From Ichthyophthirius multifiliis (Eukaryota > Ciliophora > Oligohymenophorea > Hymenostomatida), in contig NW_004085919.1 of NCBI RefSeq assembly GCF_000220395.1, forward strand, positions 62,001 to 126,000: a DNA stretch of 64,000 bases, read 5' to 3'. Each line of letters begins with the position of its first letter. The first letter of the stretch is position 1. The position numbers were made by a program, and so were the translations under genes. Below are positions 1 to 13,057 of the stretch, piece after piece. A model generated the notes under the pieces. The model saw nothing but the letters and a program-made list of their open reading frames with translations, did not search any database and was not told the origin of the DNA.

Positions 1-437
1 TATATTTACTAGATATTTATAATTTATATATATTTATAAATAAAAATTTATTTTAAAATTATATAAAATATCGTTTTTATTTATATCTAAATTAATTATA
101 ATTTATTTTTATTTTATTATTTTGAAATAAATAAATATTTAAAATATTAAATAAATATTTATAAATCAAACAAAAAAATTTTTAAATGATAAATTCAATA
201 AGATAAATTTTAAATATTTATTTTTTATAAATTAAATATAAAATAAATTTAAATTAATTAAAATCTAAAATTAAATTAAATATAAAAAAATCTAAATTAA
301 ATAATTAAAATCATGAAAAATTAAATTAAATACAATTAATTTAAATATAATCAAATTTAATTTTATTTAATTTATTTAAATAAATCAAATTGAATAAATT
401 AAATAAAATAAAATTAGATAAGATATAAAAAAAAAAA
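1..437. other. A/T-rich intergenic DNA
   Basis: Nearly pure A/T sequence downstream of the citrate synthase stop. I see no frame with protein-like composition and no RNA gene. Confidence 0.7.
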
Positions 438-2022
438 TCACAATTTCATTAAATTCGTAACTTTTGCTAATTTAGGCATTTATAATATATTAGACTAATT
501 CTGTTTTTTTCTATCTTCTATTTTTACAAATTCTCTTATTTTTTCTCCTACATAAACTTATCTTGGTCTTCCTATTTTATTTAATCCTTCTGCCATCATT
601 TCCGACCATTAAGTAATCCATCCAATAGATCTTGCAATAACAAACATAACAGTGAACATATTTACTGGAATATCTATTGCTTTGTAAACTAATCCTGTGT
701 AAAAATCTACATTAGGATAAAGTTTTCTATCCAAAAAATATTTGTCATTCAAAGCTGCTTATTCTAACTTTAAAGCTAGATCAAATAAAGGCATAGTATC
801 CTAACCAACTGCCTAGAGCACTTTATAGCACATTTTCTGCATAATTTTCGCTCTAGGATCAAAGTTTTTATACACTCTATGCCCAAAACCCATCAATCTA
901 AACCCTGAACTCTTATCTTTTGACATCTATAATATTTTTTCGATATTATCAACATTTCCAATTTACTCTAACATATTAAGTACAGCCTCATTCGCTCCTC
1001 CATGCATTGGTCCCCATAAACTTGCAATACCAGCAGCTATACATGCGAATGGATTAGCTAATTAAAAATTTCCAAAAAAAATTATTTTATTTTTTAAAAA
1101 CAAATAAAAAAATACCTTAAGAACTACCCGCAATCCTCACAGTTGAAGAACTTGCATTTTACTCATGATCTGCATGTAAAAGTAGTATTTTATCAATAGC
1201 TTATACAATAACTTCATCGATTTAAAATTCTTCATCCATAGGATTCGCTAACATCATATAGAGAAAATTCTAAACATAATTATATTTTTTTTTAGGTTAG
1301 ATTAAAGGCAATCCCGAAGCAGTCCTAAAAGCATAAGCTGCAAGCGTAGGAATTTTTGCAATGACTTTAATAGCTATATGTTCACGATCACGACTATCAT
1401 TAACATTGAATTCTTGATACATAAATGCACTTAAAGCACCTACTACACCTAACATAATAGCCATAGGGTGCGCATCGGCCTAAAATCCTTAATAGAAATC
1501 TTAAATCTTTTTATGTACAACCATTTCGGATACTACAAGTTCCTCAAAGGCCTCTTTTTCTTTCTTACACGGTAGTTATCCGTATATCATCAAATAGCAA
1601 GTTTCCATAAAAGAACAGTTTTCAGCTAAATCTTCTATTTTATATCCTCTGTATAATAGTTAACCTTTTTCACCGTCTATATAAGTAATTTAAGAAGCAC
1701 AAGAAGATGTAGCAGTAAAACCAGGATCATAAGTAAAATAACCAGTTTATTAAGCTAAATTTCTTATATCTAAAACTGGAGGACCTAAAGTACCTTTCAA
1801 TATGGGGATTTTATAGGTTTTGCCATCTGGAAAAGTTATTGTGGCATTTTCATTTGATTAAGGAACTATGGGGACTAGATCTTTGTATTTTTAATAGTGG
1901 GTGTTCATTGATATGCGCTTTATTATGTATGTGTCATCTTTATTGTTGTTTTTTGATGAGTTTGTGTCGTCATTTTATTGGTTTTTAATTAAGTTTTTTT
2001 ATAAATTTTAAGGAGAATTCAT
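438..2022 (-). CDS. Citrate synthase, bacterial-type (type II, GltA-like)
   Basis: Condenses oxaloacetate and acetyl-CoA to citrate (TCA or glyoxylate cycle). Two exons (2022-1116 and 1057-438) with a 58-nt GT-AG intron at 1058-1115 give 508 aa. The intron splits the run [21 protein letters not shown], which lines up without gap with bacterial GltA. Catalytic elements are visible: [38 protein letters not shown] (catalytic His) and YPNVDFYTG (catalytic Asp). In-frame TAA/TAG codons fall at Gln positions and TGA ends the frame. The first about 45 residues are polar and Asn/Lys-rich, without an obvious mitochondrial presequence. The C-terminus ends MKL, only loosely like a peroxisomal PTS1. The GFGHRVYK form is the bacterial/glyoxysomal class rather than the pig-heart mitochondrial class. 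Identity is certain; compartment is not. Confidence 0.96.
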
Positions 2023-2548
2023 TTTTTTTATTTGTTTTTAATATTTTAATTATTTATATATCACGTGTATATTTAATAATATAAAATATATATATTTTGG
2101 TATAATGTTATATTTATAATTGTTTATTATTTTTATACATAAAATAGAAATAAAATATTAAAGAAAATAAATACCTTAATATATAATAAAATTATATTTT
2201 GTATAAATAAACAAATATTTTAGATTTAATAAAATTAAAATTTCTTATTTAATTTTTTTTTGTTTATTTATTTAATGAATAGAGAAATATAATTGTAAGA
2301 AACAATAATTATTATATTTTTATAAAATTTTAAATATATAAATATAGTAATATCTAGAAATAAAAATTACAAAAATAATTTTTTATATGTTAATAATATA
2401 TATCTTTACATTAATAAATAATTTAACTATTTAATATTTTACTAATAGTATAGAAAATGCAACAATTATGATATTTTTTACTTTTATAAAAAATAATTAT
2501 TTATATATAATTTTTTAAAACTACTATTAAAAATAATAATATTTCAAA
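2023..2548. other. A/T-rich intergenic DNA
   Basis: Separates the 5' end of citrate synthase from the 3' end of the importin gene. Only A/T-rich sequence; no coding or RNA signal seen. Confidence 0.65.
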
Positions 2549-5493
2549 TCAGATACTTTTTTATAATCTATATATATTATAAAAACCTATATATATTTTA
2601 AATATGAGTTTAAAATTAATTACTTTTTCTAAATATTATAAATTATTAACTTATTCTTAATCTTAACAATTTTATTAAAATAATGCAATAATTATCTAAA
2701 ATTTTTCATATTTTATATATTTATCACACTTTTATTAATATATCTAAATCATATCTGAAATAATTTTAATACATATAGAAATATATTCCTATAATTAAAT
2801 AAAATACATATTTAATAATAATATTAAATATAAATTTAAAAATATTAAATTTGTATATATAAATTAATTTATTTATTATTATTAATACCTTACTTGGTTC
2901 AAATATTTTTTTACATGTAATAAGTATAAAATAATATAAGTTTTGCATATTTTATAATAAATCTTAATCTAACAAAAAATCTTCTTATACTTTTTATTTG
3001 TAACATATATTTTTATCAATATCATATTTAAAAAACATTATTTTTTGATTTATATTTTCTTAATTTTAATCAATAAAAGGATTAATAGAATTTAAAATAC
3101 AATTATAGCAATCTAAAACTTTAATTTTTAATTTATTTGCATATTCCAATTCTTCTATTTAATCGCTTTTTAATAATTAACTTATATCTTCAAATTTTTT
3201 ATTTATCAAAAAAATCACTTTCCTTACATAAGTTCTACAAAATAAATTACAACCCAAAAATACATCTCCAATAAACTCGAAAATACAAAACTTTAATTAT
3301 CTATTTTTCCCTTCATCTAAACCAAAATCAATTAAATTTTCTAAAATATATAGTTTTTCCTTGAACTAAATCCCTTAAATTTTCGAAAGACATCCTAAAA
3401 CTCTTACTGCATTCGAAAAAGCTTCAAAGTTTTATTATTTATTAATATCAATACCTTTTATATATCCCCAAACTTAATCAATATCAACATTAAAAGACTA
3501 ATCTGTCAACGATAATAAAGCATAAACTACTTCCAATCCTTCAAAATCAATACCTTATTTTTAAAAATAAACATTGATCATATTTAAAATTTTATTAGCT
3601 TATTATTTATCAAAATAATCATCTAATTTATACAAACATATCTATATATATATTGATTATAAATATGTATATAATATATAAAATATTTTTAACTTAAATT
3701 TATGATAAAATTCCTTTTAAAATAAACTTTTTATTTAAATTATTAATTAAAGAATCCTATTAAAATTAATTAATAAACAAATTTAAAAAAAACTAAATTT
3801 CTTATTTATCTATTAAAGAATCAACAAACCTAAAAATAATCAAAAAGCAAATTTCGACAAGTTTTTAATCTTCCTATATATCATTTCTTAATAAAAACTA
3901 AAAAAAAATTTTCACAATATCACATGAATTATATTAATTATAATTAAAATTTTATAAATAATCTCCCAAACAAAATAAAAACATACATAATTATCTTGAA
4001 ACTAAAAAACACCCTTTTTTAAAAAATTCAATCATAAAGCAAATCTCATTTTCAATACCTTCCCTTTATAACAATAATTAAATTTCATTTTTTCCTATTT
4101 ATTCCAATAATTTATACGCACTAAACTAAACCTAAGTACTTTAATCATTAATGCAACTAAAAATAAAATCCAATAATTTCTTAATATAAGCATTTATAGA
4201 ACTTTTTATCTAAATTCCTACAAAAACAGCATTTATAGCAATTAAAGTAGCCTGTTTATAATTCCATTCATATAATATACTATATTTTTCTATAAATTAT
4301 TAAAAAAATGGAACTACGCATTCTCCTAGGCATTCAACAAGAATAGTAAGCGTTTTTTGGGTGCAAATTTATATCTGACTTTCTAAAAAATCATTATTAG
4401 TGAAGTTTTTTTCGAGATTTTTAAAAAGAATAGTAAAAATTTATTCCTTAATTAAAAAAATAGAATTATGTGTTTTTTTTTAAATCTAGAAATTTTCATT
4501 TATAATTTTTTCCCAAAGTTTAATTGACAAACATGATATTTCTTCATTTTTACTTTCCAAATGATTTTTAGTATTTTCGAAAACTTATTAAATTTATAAA
4601 TAAGGAATAAAAAAATTCATAAACAAAATTAAAATCCCATAACTCTTTTCTAAAACCAAAAAACTTTCGATATTTTAATTTTCTAATTAAATTTTTAAAT
4701 TTTACATTATTAGATTAATGATTTAAATCAAAAATTACAGATTTTTAATTTCCTCGAAAATAAAAATACCCATCTCCTCTATTATTTCTAAACAAAATAA
4801 TTTTATTTTCAAGTCTTATTTTTATTCTAGTCCTTATATAATCTATTATAGTATTTAAACTTTATATTTTTTTTTTAATTTTAGCTTTTAACTATATAAA
4901 TTAAAGTAGAACTTCCCCAAAATATACATATTATTCATTTTATTGTTAATATCTTATTTAGTTTAACTAAGATCTTCATATAAGTAACTAATTTGATTTG
5001 ATTAATAGTAGTTTTCATTTAATTCTATTTCAATTATTGAAGAAAAGGCCTATTTTATTTATTTTTCTAAAAAAAAATAAAAAAAATTACATTAAGATAT
5101 TTGCTTCTTTCTTATTAAGGTGAGAATTTTTCCTTTATAAAATTATATATATTCACTCGTAAATTTCTAGGTATATTTAACCATATATATTAATTATTTT
5201 AATCCTATATATTTTTTTGTTTTATAAGAAAAATATGAAATATTTTTTTATTTAATTACTTTCATTTATATTGCCTTAGCTAATAAATTAAATATTATTA
5301 AATAATAGGAAAATCCAATCTATCTACATTAAAGTTCTTCAAAAAGTGTTTCAAAATATAATATAGGTTATTCTTTTATATGATTTTTGAGTATTTCTTC
5401 TATTTAGTTTTGTTCTTTTTCTTATTTTTATCTTTTTTAAAGTTAATAAAGGATGAAAAAGTTTTCTTTTAATTATTCTTTTTATTATTCCAT
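2549..5493 (-). CDS. KPNB1: Importin subunit beta-1 (karyopherin beta)
   Basis: Nuclear import receptor built of HEAT repeats; carries importin-alpha/cargo through nuclear pores and releases it on Ran-GTP. About 900 aa. Collinear similarity to KPNB1 runs along the chain: an N-terminal HEAT segment (IWLNIPRNLRVNIYNFIKEK), the WRYRDAA-like repeat (VPFFQQFIEKYSILYEWNYKQATLIAINAVF), a GDVFLGCNLFCRTYVRKV repeat, and YANKLKIKVLDCYNCILNSI, matching the YLNELRESCLEAYTGI segment. GT-AG introns are at 5205-5259, 3642-3693 and 2789-2888; a 24-nt in-frame GT-AG stretch at 5067-5090 may be an intron or coding. The central exon is one base short of a multiple of three, as in several genes here. The start is the first ATG before the HEAT region. 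Quite divergent, so assignment rests on overall order of repeats. Confidence 0.82.
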
Positions 5494-5859
5494 TTTTTTA
5501 TTTAATTTAAATTTTTAGTGTGTTTATATATTAAGTTTTTTATTTTTTTATAATAAAAAATAATTAATCTTATAAATCAGTTTAGTACTCATATATTTTG
5601 AAAGAAAAAATTAAAAAAAAATTTAATAATAAATATATATATGTTTTATAAATTAAAAAAAAAAAAACTAAACTAAAAATTTCTTAAAATATATATATAA
5701 AAAAAAAATTAAATTACAAAAAATTATAATAAGTAACTTTTATTAAAATTAACTATAAATAAAAACATTATAATATAAAAACTTAAAAAATGTCTTAAAT
5801 ATACCATTTTCAATATAGATACTTTAATTTTACTATCCAACATCCAAACAAAAAAATAT
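5494..5859. other. A/T-rich intergenic DNA
   Basis: Short homopolymer and dinucleotide runs upstream of the importin start. Nothing supportable seen. Confidence 0.6.
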
Positions 5860-6345
5860 GATTTCAATTAATATAATTATACATTTAATATAATATTAGA
5901 AAAACACACCTAAGACATATTTCTAGAAAATAGAATAATCCTGAAATATAAACGGGTATATTAACTTATAGATGATTTTGATATTCGCAGGAGTTTATTT
6001 TCCATTCATTTGATTACGATTAAAGTAAAAATATTGATATAAAGGAATTAATTCTTTCAAAATAGTTCTGCGATTCATAGTTTATCTAAATTAGTAAAAC
6101 TGAGCTTTCCCCTAAAATGAATAAACAGAACTTTTTATTATATATATTTTCCAAAATTTTGATTTTAATAGAAAAATGAATCAATTTCATTTTCCGAATT
6201 TTATTATACAGGTGATGAGAAATGACTGACCTAATATCATAAAAAGACTATAATTCGATGTCTTTATTATTAAAAGTTTAATAAAAGACTTTTTCGAACG
6301 ATTTTAAAGAGGAAAATCCGACCAAATGGGGATACTAGTTAGTAA
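5860..6345 (-). pseudogene. Coding-like island of unknown identity (relic or ncRNA)
   Basis: About 480 bp with clearly higher G+C and complexity than its flanks. On the minus strand one frame is open (no TGA) across the whole island and contains runs such as IRSVISHHLYNKIRKMKL and FLEICLRCVFLI; a second frame has an open run from an ATG near 6086 (MNRRTILKELIPLYQYFYF). Because only TGA is a stop, open frames are weak evidence here, and codon use is unlike the neighbours (CTC, CGT, CAG appear). No family is recognised. It could be a decayed gene, an exon of an unannotated gene, or a structured RNA; the plus strand has a short AAAGACTAT...ATGTCTTT hairpin at about 6244-6265. Reported because the island needs an explanation. 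Confidence 0.3.
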
Positions 6346-6743
6346 AATATATATATGTTAAATAATAAGTTAATAATATTATTGAAGGACTAAGAAGAAG
6401 AATAAAAATATAATTATTGGGAATTTTTCAAAATTTATTTAATTATTTATAAAATCAAGTAAATAAATTAAACGAGTTATTTTAATAGATTAAGTTTTTT
6501 TATTTTAAAGTTAATTTATTAATTGAAGTTTTTTTTTTTATTATTATTATTAAATAGTCTATACTATAAAATTTAATTTTTAAATATTTTTTCTTTTTGT
6601 ATATTTTTTTTTTATTATTTTATTTTTTATAAATATTAAATATAAATACATATAATATATAAATTTTAAAATAAAATCCATATTAAAAAAATATCAAATA
6701 TATATAATAATATATATTTTTTGTATTTATAAAAATAAAACAA
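6346..6743. other. A/T-rich intergenic DNA
   Basis: Low-complexity A/T sequence between the island and the 3' end of the Q/N-rich gene. Nothing recognised. Confidence 0.6.
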
Positions 6744-7666
6744 TCAAATTAAGTATTTTTATTTAATTTATTTATAAGACAATTGTTATTTTGATTTTTA
6801 AAAATTTCTAGGGGAAATTTAAACCTTTTGTTTATGAAATTTATTAATTTCTGGTTTAAATGTACATTAGGAAAGTTCCATATATTATATTTTTTATCTT
6901 TATTCTTTAAGCTTATTTTCTTTAGTTCTTATCCATTCCATAGCTTTTTAACCTTAAGAATCTTAAATAATTTTTTTTCTTTTTTTGTTTTCTTAACTAT
7001 TATATTATTCTTTTTACAATTCATTTGCTAAATCCAAATCAATCATTTTTGTATATTAATTAAAATTATTATTTCTAAGTTCAAATTATATATTTTTATC
7101 TGGATTAGTATTATTTAAAATACTATTATTACTGATTTTATTCTATTATATATCAGGAGGTACAAAAGAAATCGCATTATTAATGCTTTAACTTAATTAA
7201 TTTACATTTAAGGGTCTAAAAACTGACATTAATTAAGGACTAGCCTTTATTTAAGACATTTAATTACCCGTTAAAGTATCGGAATTGTAAAATTCACTTA
7301 AAGAATTATTATTTTAATATAAATTATTAGTATTATTATAAATATTAGTATTTGTTTCTGCAAATAAAATTATTTTTTTATCATCATTTTGATGTATATG
7401 ATGATTTTATTAGTTTGTTTAATTAGATAAATTTTATTAAAGATTTTTTTTAAAAGATTATTAATTATTTTCTTATGTTTATATATTTTTTGACTATAAA
7501 AAATTTTATTTAAGAGTTTATAGGTATTTTTCATTTTACTATATATAATTTATTGAAGGAATTTACGGAGTAGTTAAACTATAATTTAAAGTGCGTTCAT
7601 TTTGTAATGAATATTTACTTTTTTTAGATTTGCTTAAACTTTTTTATGTTAAAAATTATTATTAAA

Positions 7667-7723
<57 letters not shown>

Positions 7724-8426
7724 AATAATAATAATAATTATTTTATTGTTCTATTTCATTTTATTTTTGAATTTTTTTTATGCCTATATTATTATATAAT
7801 CTTTTTTTGTTTTAAAATTATTTATTTATATATATATATATATTAAATATTTATTTTTTTATTATTTATTTTTACCTATTATATACGTTTGTTGTTGTTT
7901 ATTCATTTTTATACTAATTTATCTTAGGATGCCCATACAACGAATATATTTCTTATGACATTTTTTCTATTTTTTATTTCGTTTGTTTGCCTTTTTCGAT
8001 TAAATTGTCTTCTATTTTCTTATTTTCTCTACTTTTGGCAACTAATTAATTTGAAACATCGTTAGTGTAAATTTTTTATTATATTTTTTCAAAATTCTAA
8101 TTTTCTATTTCTTATTTTTATTAATTTTTTTTAAAATTTTTTATTTATTGCCATTTTATTAAATCATTATAAGTTCTTTTGAGATTTTATGATTACTCAT
8201 TTATCTATTTATTTATTTTAATATTTTAATTTTTTTTTATTTGAACTTTTGGATTAAATAAATTTTTTGTATCATTGTTTGTACATAAATAATGCTTTGA
8301 GAATGATTTTTATGGAGATTTTGTATATTATTGTTTTTGCTATTTCGGAATATCCTCAATAGAAATATGATGATGCGCATTTAAATGCATTTGTAAATTT
8401 TTTAAATAAATTTATTCTTGTTCCAT
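6744..8426 (-). CDS. Gln/Asn-rich protein of unknown function
   Basis: A single frame of 561 codons from ATG (8426) to TGA (6744). No family recognised. The N-terminal 170 residues are polar (MEQEQIYLKNLQMHLNAHHH...). A stretch at 7646-7730 encodes Tyr and Gln runs (a TAA triplet repeat read as poly-Gln). The middle is Asn/Ser-rich, and the C-terminal 100 residues are basic and helical (KAMEWIRTKENKLKEQRQKIQ) followed by MELSQCTFKPEINKFHK, a CTF.P.IN motif common in ciliate cytoskeletal and microtubule-associated proteins (general knowledge, weak link). A 75-nt GT-AG segment at 7801-7875 is a multiple of three and contains no TGA, so it may be an intron or translated; it is very A/T-rich, which favours an intron. 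Confidence 0.7.
7667..7735. repeat. Triplet microsatellite (ATT/TAA)n coding poly-Gln
   Basis: About 20 tandem ATT/AAT triplets inside the Q/N-rich gene. On the minus strand in the gene frame they read mainly as TAA, which is Gln in this code, so the repeat is a translated poly-Gln tract. Confidence 0.8.
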
Positions 8427-9165
8427 TTTTTTATTTTTATTTTAAAAAAGTTAAGTTGATATTTTTTAGTTTTTTTTTGTTATAAAAATTAATAAAAAAA
8501 ATTTAAATTAAAATTTATTTTATTATAATCTTTCTTTTTAATATTATAAGCTTTTATTAAAAAAAATATAAGATAAAACTAAAAATAATTTCTTTCCTTT
8601 TTGTTTTTTTGTTTTTTATAAAAATTAAAAAAATAATAAAAAAAAACATATATAAAATACTTAGCAAATTATAATTTATTTATTAATAAAAATACAATTA
8701 TTTTGAAATTATATTTATTTTATTTTTAAAATAAAAGTATATATTAATTTAATTACAAAAAAAAAAAATACTCTTTTAATAATTTTTCTGATAATAAAAT
8801 ATATATTTAATCTATATAATAATAAAAATACATATTATTTATAATTATTAAAATTTATTATATTTAATAATTATTAAATTAATATAAAAAATATAAATTT
8901 TAATATTAAAAAAAAAAAAAAATTAGAATTCAATATTTGAAAAAAAAAAAAAAAAACAATATAGTTTTTATATTATATAATTAAAAAAAGTTTAAATATA
9001 ATATCAATTTTTTTTTTTTATATATTTTTTTTTAAAAAAAATAAACAAATAACAAAAAAAAAAAACAAAACAAAAAAGCAAAACAAAACAAAAAAAACAA
9101 AGAAAAATTAAAAATATTAAAAAAAAAAAAAAAAAAAAAATAATACAAAAAACTCCCTAAAAAAA
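8427..9165. other. Intergenic region between divergent genes
   Basis: Shared upstream region of the Q/N-rich gene (-) and the PP2C gene (+). Long poly-A runs (for example near 9119-9140) and an A-rich stretch with scattered C (9050-9105). No defined element can be named. Confidence 0.5.
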
Positions 9166-10294
9166 ATGTTTTTAATGAACATGTTCGGTTCAAACAACAT
9201 GAACAAAACCAAGAAAAAAGGCAAGAAAAAAGTAGTAGTTTAAAACCAAGTAAAAAATAACATAAACCCTTTAAAAGATGTTAAAATAGTCGGTTATTCC
9301 AAAATCGGTTACGGTCCTAAAAAAACTGAATGCCAAGATTCATATTGTATAACCGACAAACTAGCCGAAGACTGTTATTTTTTCGCAGTTTATGACGGTC
9401 ATGGATCATCAGGTAAAGAAGCCAGTTAAGCCGCGAACGATTACATATAAACATATTTAGAAAAAAACCAAAAAAAATTTAAATAATTAACCACAGATAA
9501 AAGCCGAGAAAATTTTTTAAGAGCCGCCTTTAAAAGTGCTGAAAGTAAACTTAAATCCTCTGGTATAGATTATTCGAATTCCGGAACATGTTGCATTTCA
9601 GTTTTTGTTTAAAAAAATATGTGCTATATAGCTAATCTAGGAGATTCTAGAGCAGTTCTTTATAGAACAACAAATAAAGAAAAATTAGCGATAGAGCTTT
9701 CCTATGATCATAAACCAACACGTCCAGAAGAAAAAGAAAGAAGTAATTTATTTATATCTATTTATATATAAATATTTATTAATTATTTTAAATTAGTTAT
9801 TAGAGCAGGCGGTAAAATTGAAAAATTAATGCATGATGGAGTCCCTGTAGGTCCTTATAGAGTATGGGCAGATGATGAAGGTCCAGGTATTGCTATGACG
9901 CGTACATTGGGAGATTTATAAGCTAAGAAAATAGGACTTATAAGTGAGCCAGAAATACAACATATAGAATTGACAAAATAAGATAAATTTATTGTTATTG
10001 GCAGTGATGGTGTATGGGATGTTATGTAATCTGCTGAAGTAAAAATATTTATATTTTAAATATAAAATTACAAATTAAAAGGTTGTAGGATTTGTGGCTT
10101 AACATATATAAACTGAAAGTCAAGAATCAGTACCTGAAGCAATTGTATAGGAATGTAGAAATAGATGGGATGAAATGAATAAAAATAAAAAAAATTCTTC
10201 AAAAATTGGAGATTTGCCTTATTTAAAATTCGGTTGTGATGATATTACAGCAGTTGTTGCTTTCTTTACTTTTATAGAAGATGATATTAAATGA
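9166..10294 (+). CDS. PP2C-family protein serine/threonine phosphatase
   Basis: Metal-dependent (Mg/Mn) protein phosphatase. Three exons (9166-9742, 9797-10038, 10082-10294; introns of 54 and 43 nt) keep phase exactly and give 343 aa ending at TGA. PP2C motifs appear in order: TECQDSY near the N-terminus, FFAVYDGHGSSG (metal-binding Asp), GTCCISVFV, YIANLGDSRAVL, SYDHKPTRPEEKERI, MTRTLGDLQAKKIGLISEPE, VIGSDGVWDVM (metal-binding Asp) and GCDDITAVVAFF. All expected acidic metal ligands are visible, so it should be active. The N-terminus is short and lysine-rich (KKKGKKK) with no signal or membrane segment, suggesting a cytosolic or nuclear enzyme. Splicing through the IIRAGGKI segment confirms the first intron. 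Confidence 0.96.
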
Positions 10295-11020
10295 TATATA
10301 TAATTTTATTAAATAAAAAAAATGTATTTTATATTTTTTTTATATTAAATATTATTAATTTTTATTAAAATTATTTTTATATTAATTGAAATTTTTAAAT
10401 TAATTTAATAATAATAATAAAATAAATTTTAATAATTAATTTTTTAATTTAAAAATCTTATATATAAACTAGTATATAAATATATTTATAAAATTCATTT
10501 AAGGATTAAATATATAATAAATTAAAATATATATTTAAAAAAAATTATATATGTAATTACATAATTAGAATATCATTAAAGACATTTAAAAAAAAATTTA
10601 ATATAGTTAAAAATAAATGTTTTTTTATATTTTATTAAAATTTAAAGATTTTAATAAAATATTTAAATGATAATTAATATTAATCTTATTAAAACAAATA
10701 TATAAATTAAAATTAATTTAATTATATTGAAGTTATCAATATTGTGAAAAATTAAATTATATAATATAAAATAATTAAAATTATTATTATAAAATAAATT
10801 TATTAATATAAAATATAATTAATAAATAAAAAAAAATATTTTATATATATTTTGTATAGGTAAATATATTTTTTATTTTTATTTATATTTTTATGATATG
10901 TTTTTATTTATATAATATAATAATATATACATTAAAACTAAATATATGTCTAATAATAAAAAATATTTAATTTAATAATAAAAATTATATACATTAATAT
11001 TAATAAATAATTATATATAA

Positions 11021-11059
<39 letters not shown>

Positions 11060-11621
11060 ATTATATGATTATAAAAATTTCTTTGTATTTATATTTAATA
11101 TAAAAATCATTTTATAATATTTTTTTAAAAATATTATTTATTATTTTAATTTCTATTTATTTTATTATATTATTTATATAATTTTTATTCATTATTTCAT
11201 TTTTATATTAATTATTTTATTATATTTTTATATTTTAATTATTTATATATGACTAAAACTCATATTTTCTTATTTATTTATTTTTTTCAAATAAATATAA
11301 ATTATTTTTATTTTTTATTTTTAATTATATATAAGTAAAGAATATTTACATATTTAAGCTTATTTTTCAATATGATTTACCTTTTTTTCTTTTTAATTTA
11401 TTTTTTTAACTTATTTAAAATATAATATTTATAATTTATAATCATTTATATATACTTATATTATTTTATTTCAATAAGATTTATTTATTTATTAATTATA
11501 AAAAATAATTTAATATAAAAATAAAATTATATTATTATTTTTAATATAAATATTATATTTATTATAATATGTCATTAAAATAAAAATAAATAAAAATTTT
11601 TTTTTTTTAATAAAATAAAAA
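10295..11621. other. Long A/T-rich intergenic region
   Basis: About 1.3 kb with no frame of protein-like composition. Contains an (AT)n run at about 11033-11056 and many short A/T repeats. Confidence 0.65.
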
Positions 11622-12988
11622 ATGTCCACAAAAAAATAATATATATTATAAAATAAGCTGAATGACTTTCAACAATTATATGAAAATTACAGTGCAATAG
11701 AAAAAAATTCTTTATAAAAAGTATTTATAAAAATATTCAACAAATATTCATTAGGTGAATTTTCACCATTAAATACTAAAATAAAAGAAGAAATCGAATA
11801 TTTGAAACTTTTAAAATCAAGCAAAAATATTTTAAATATAATCGAAACTAAATCAGAAAAAGAAAAATTCTGTATAATTTTTAAAAATGAATAAAATTAT
11901 GAACATATACAATAATACTAAAAGTAATTAAATAATATAATAGAAGAAAATACAGCAATATAAATAATGATTTAAGCATATATTGGTTATTCATAATATA
12001 ACTAATTAAAAAATGTAAAATATATAAAAATATAAACAAAAACTTAAATTAAATATATCTATTTAAATAAAATTTTAGATATAACCACGAGATATAAAAT
12101 TATCTAATTTAATGCGCGGTGAAGATGGAAATATAATAATTGATGATTTAGGAATATATAAATAATTTTATTTAAAACAAGATTCTAAAATAAATTACAT
12201 AATAAGTGAAGCTCCTGAAACTTTTAAAAATAAAAAATTCTATACTTAAAGTAAATCTGATACATGGAGTTTAGGAGTTATTTTATTTTAACTTTTATTC
12301 GGATAATAGCCATATAATGGAAGCCTTTTGCATATTTAATAGGGTAGAAAATTGGATATTCCAATTAAATTTAATTAAATATCTAATAAAACATAAGTAT
12401 TATTAAATTAAATGTTATGTATAAACCCTGAAATGAGAATTCCATGGAATTAAATATTAAATATTGAGCCTATAGTAACTATTTTAAATATGTATTCATA
12501 AAAAGAAGAATGGAATTAGTAATTAGAACAATTAATAAATCCATATTTAAATGATATTTCTAATTAAAGGTTATTTTAATCATTAAGATATTAAGGATAA
12601 TAAAGTTAAGTGTTAAATTTTGATTCCGAAAAATATAATAGCTTTATTGAAAATACTGCATAAAAAATTTAATAACCAAGCTTTTAAAAACTAAATTAAA
12701 AAATGGAAGATTTAAAAAAATAAATGAATAATAATATGAATGTATCATAAAATAATTATACAAATTTATAATAAAATCAAAATATTTAAATTTAAAATTA
12801 GTAAAATCAAAATCAATTACTTTTATAAAATAACTAATAAAATAACCATTTAAATACAAATATTTAATAAGATAATTAAACAATAAATAAAAAATATAGT
12901 AATATTTTAAATTAATAATAATAAAATATGCTATAATCAATAAAATTATAATAAAGCTAAAATTAAAAATAAAATTTATAATAAGTTC

Positions 12989-13057
<69 letters not shown>

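Noticed and set aside
6200-6330. Possible structured RNA: a GTGATGA...CTGA C/D-box-like pair, a GAGGAAAATCCGACC string like RNase P region I, and an AAAGACTAT...ATGTCTTT hairpin recalling ciliate telomerase RNA
   Set aside because: None has the required partners: no second C/D boxes, no other RNase P conserved regions downstream, and no CAACCCCAA-type template for telomerase RNA.
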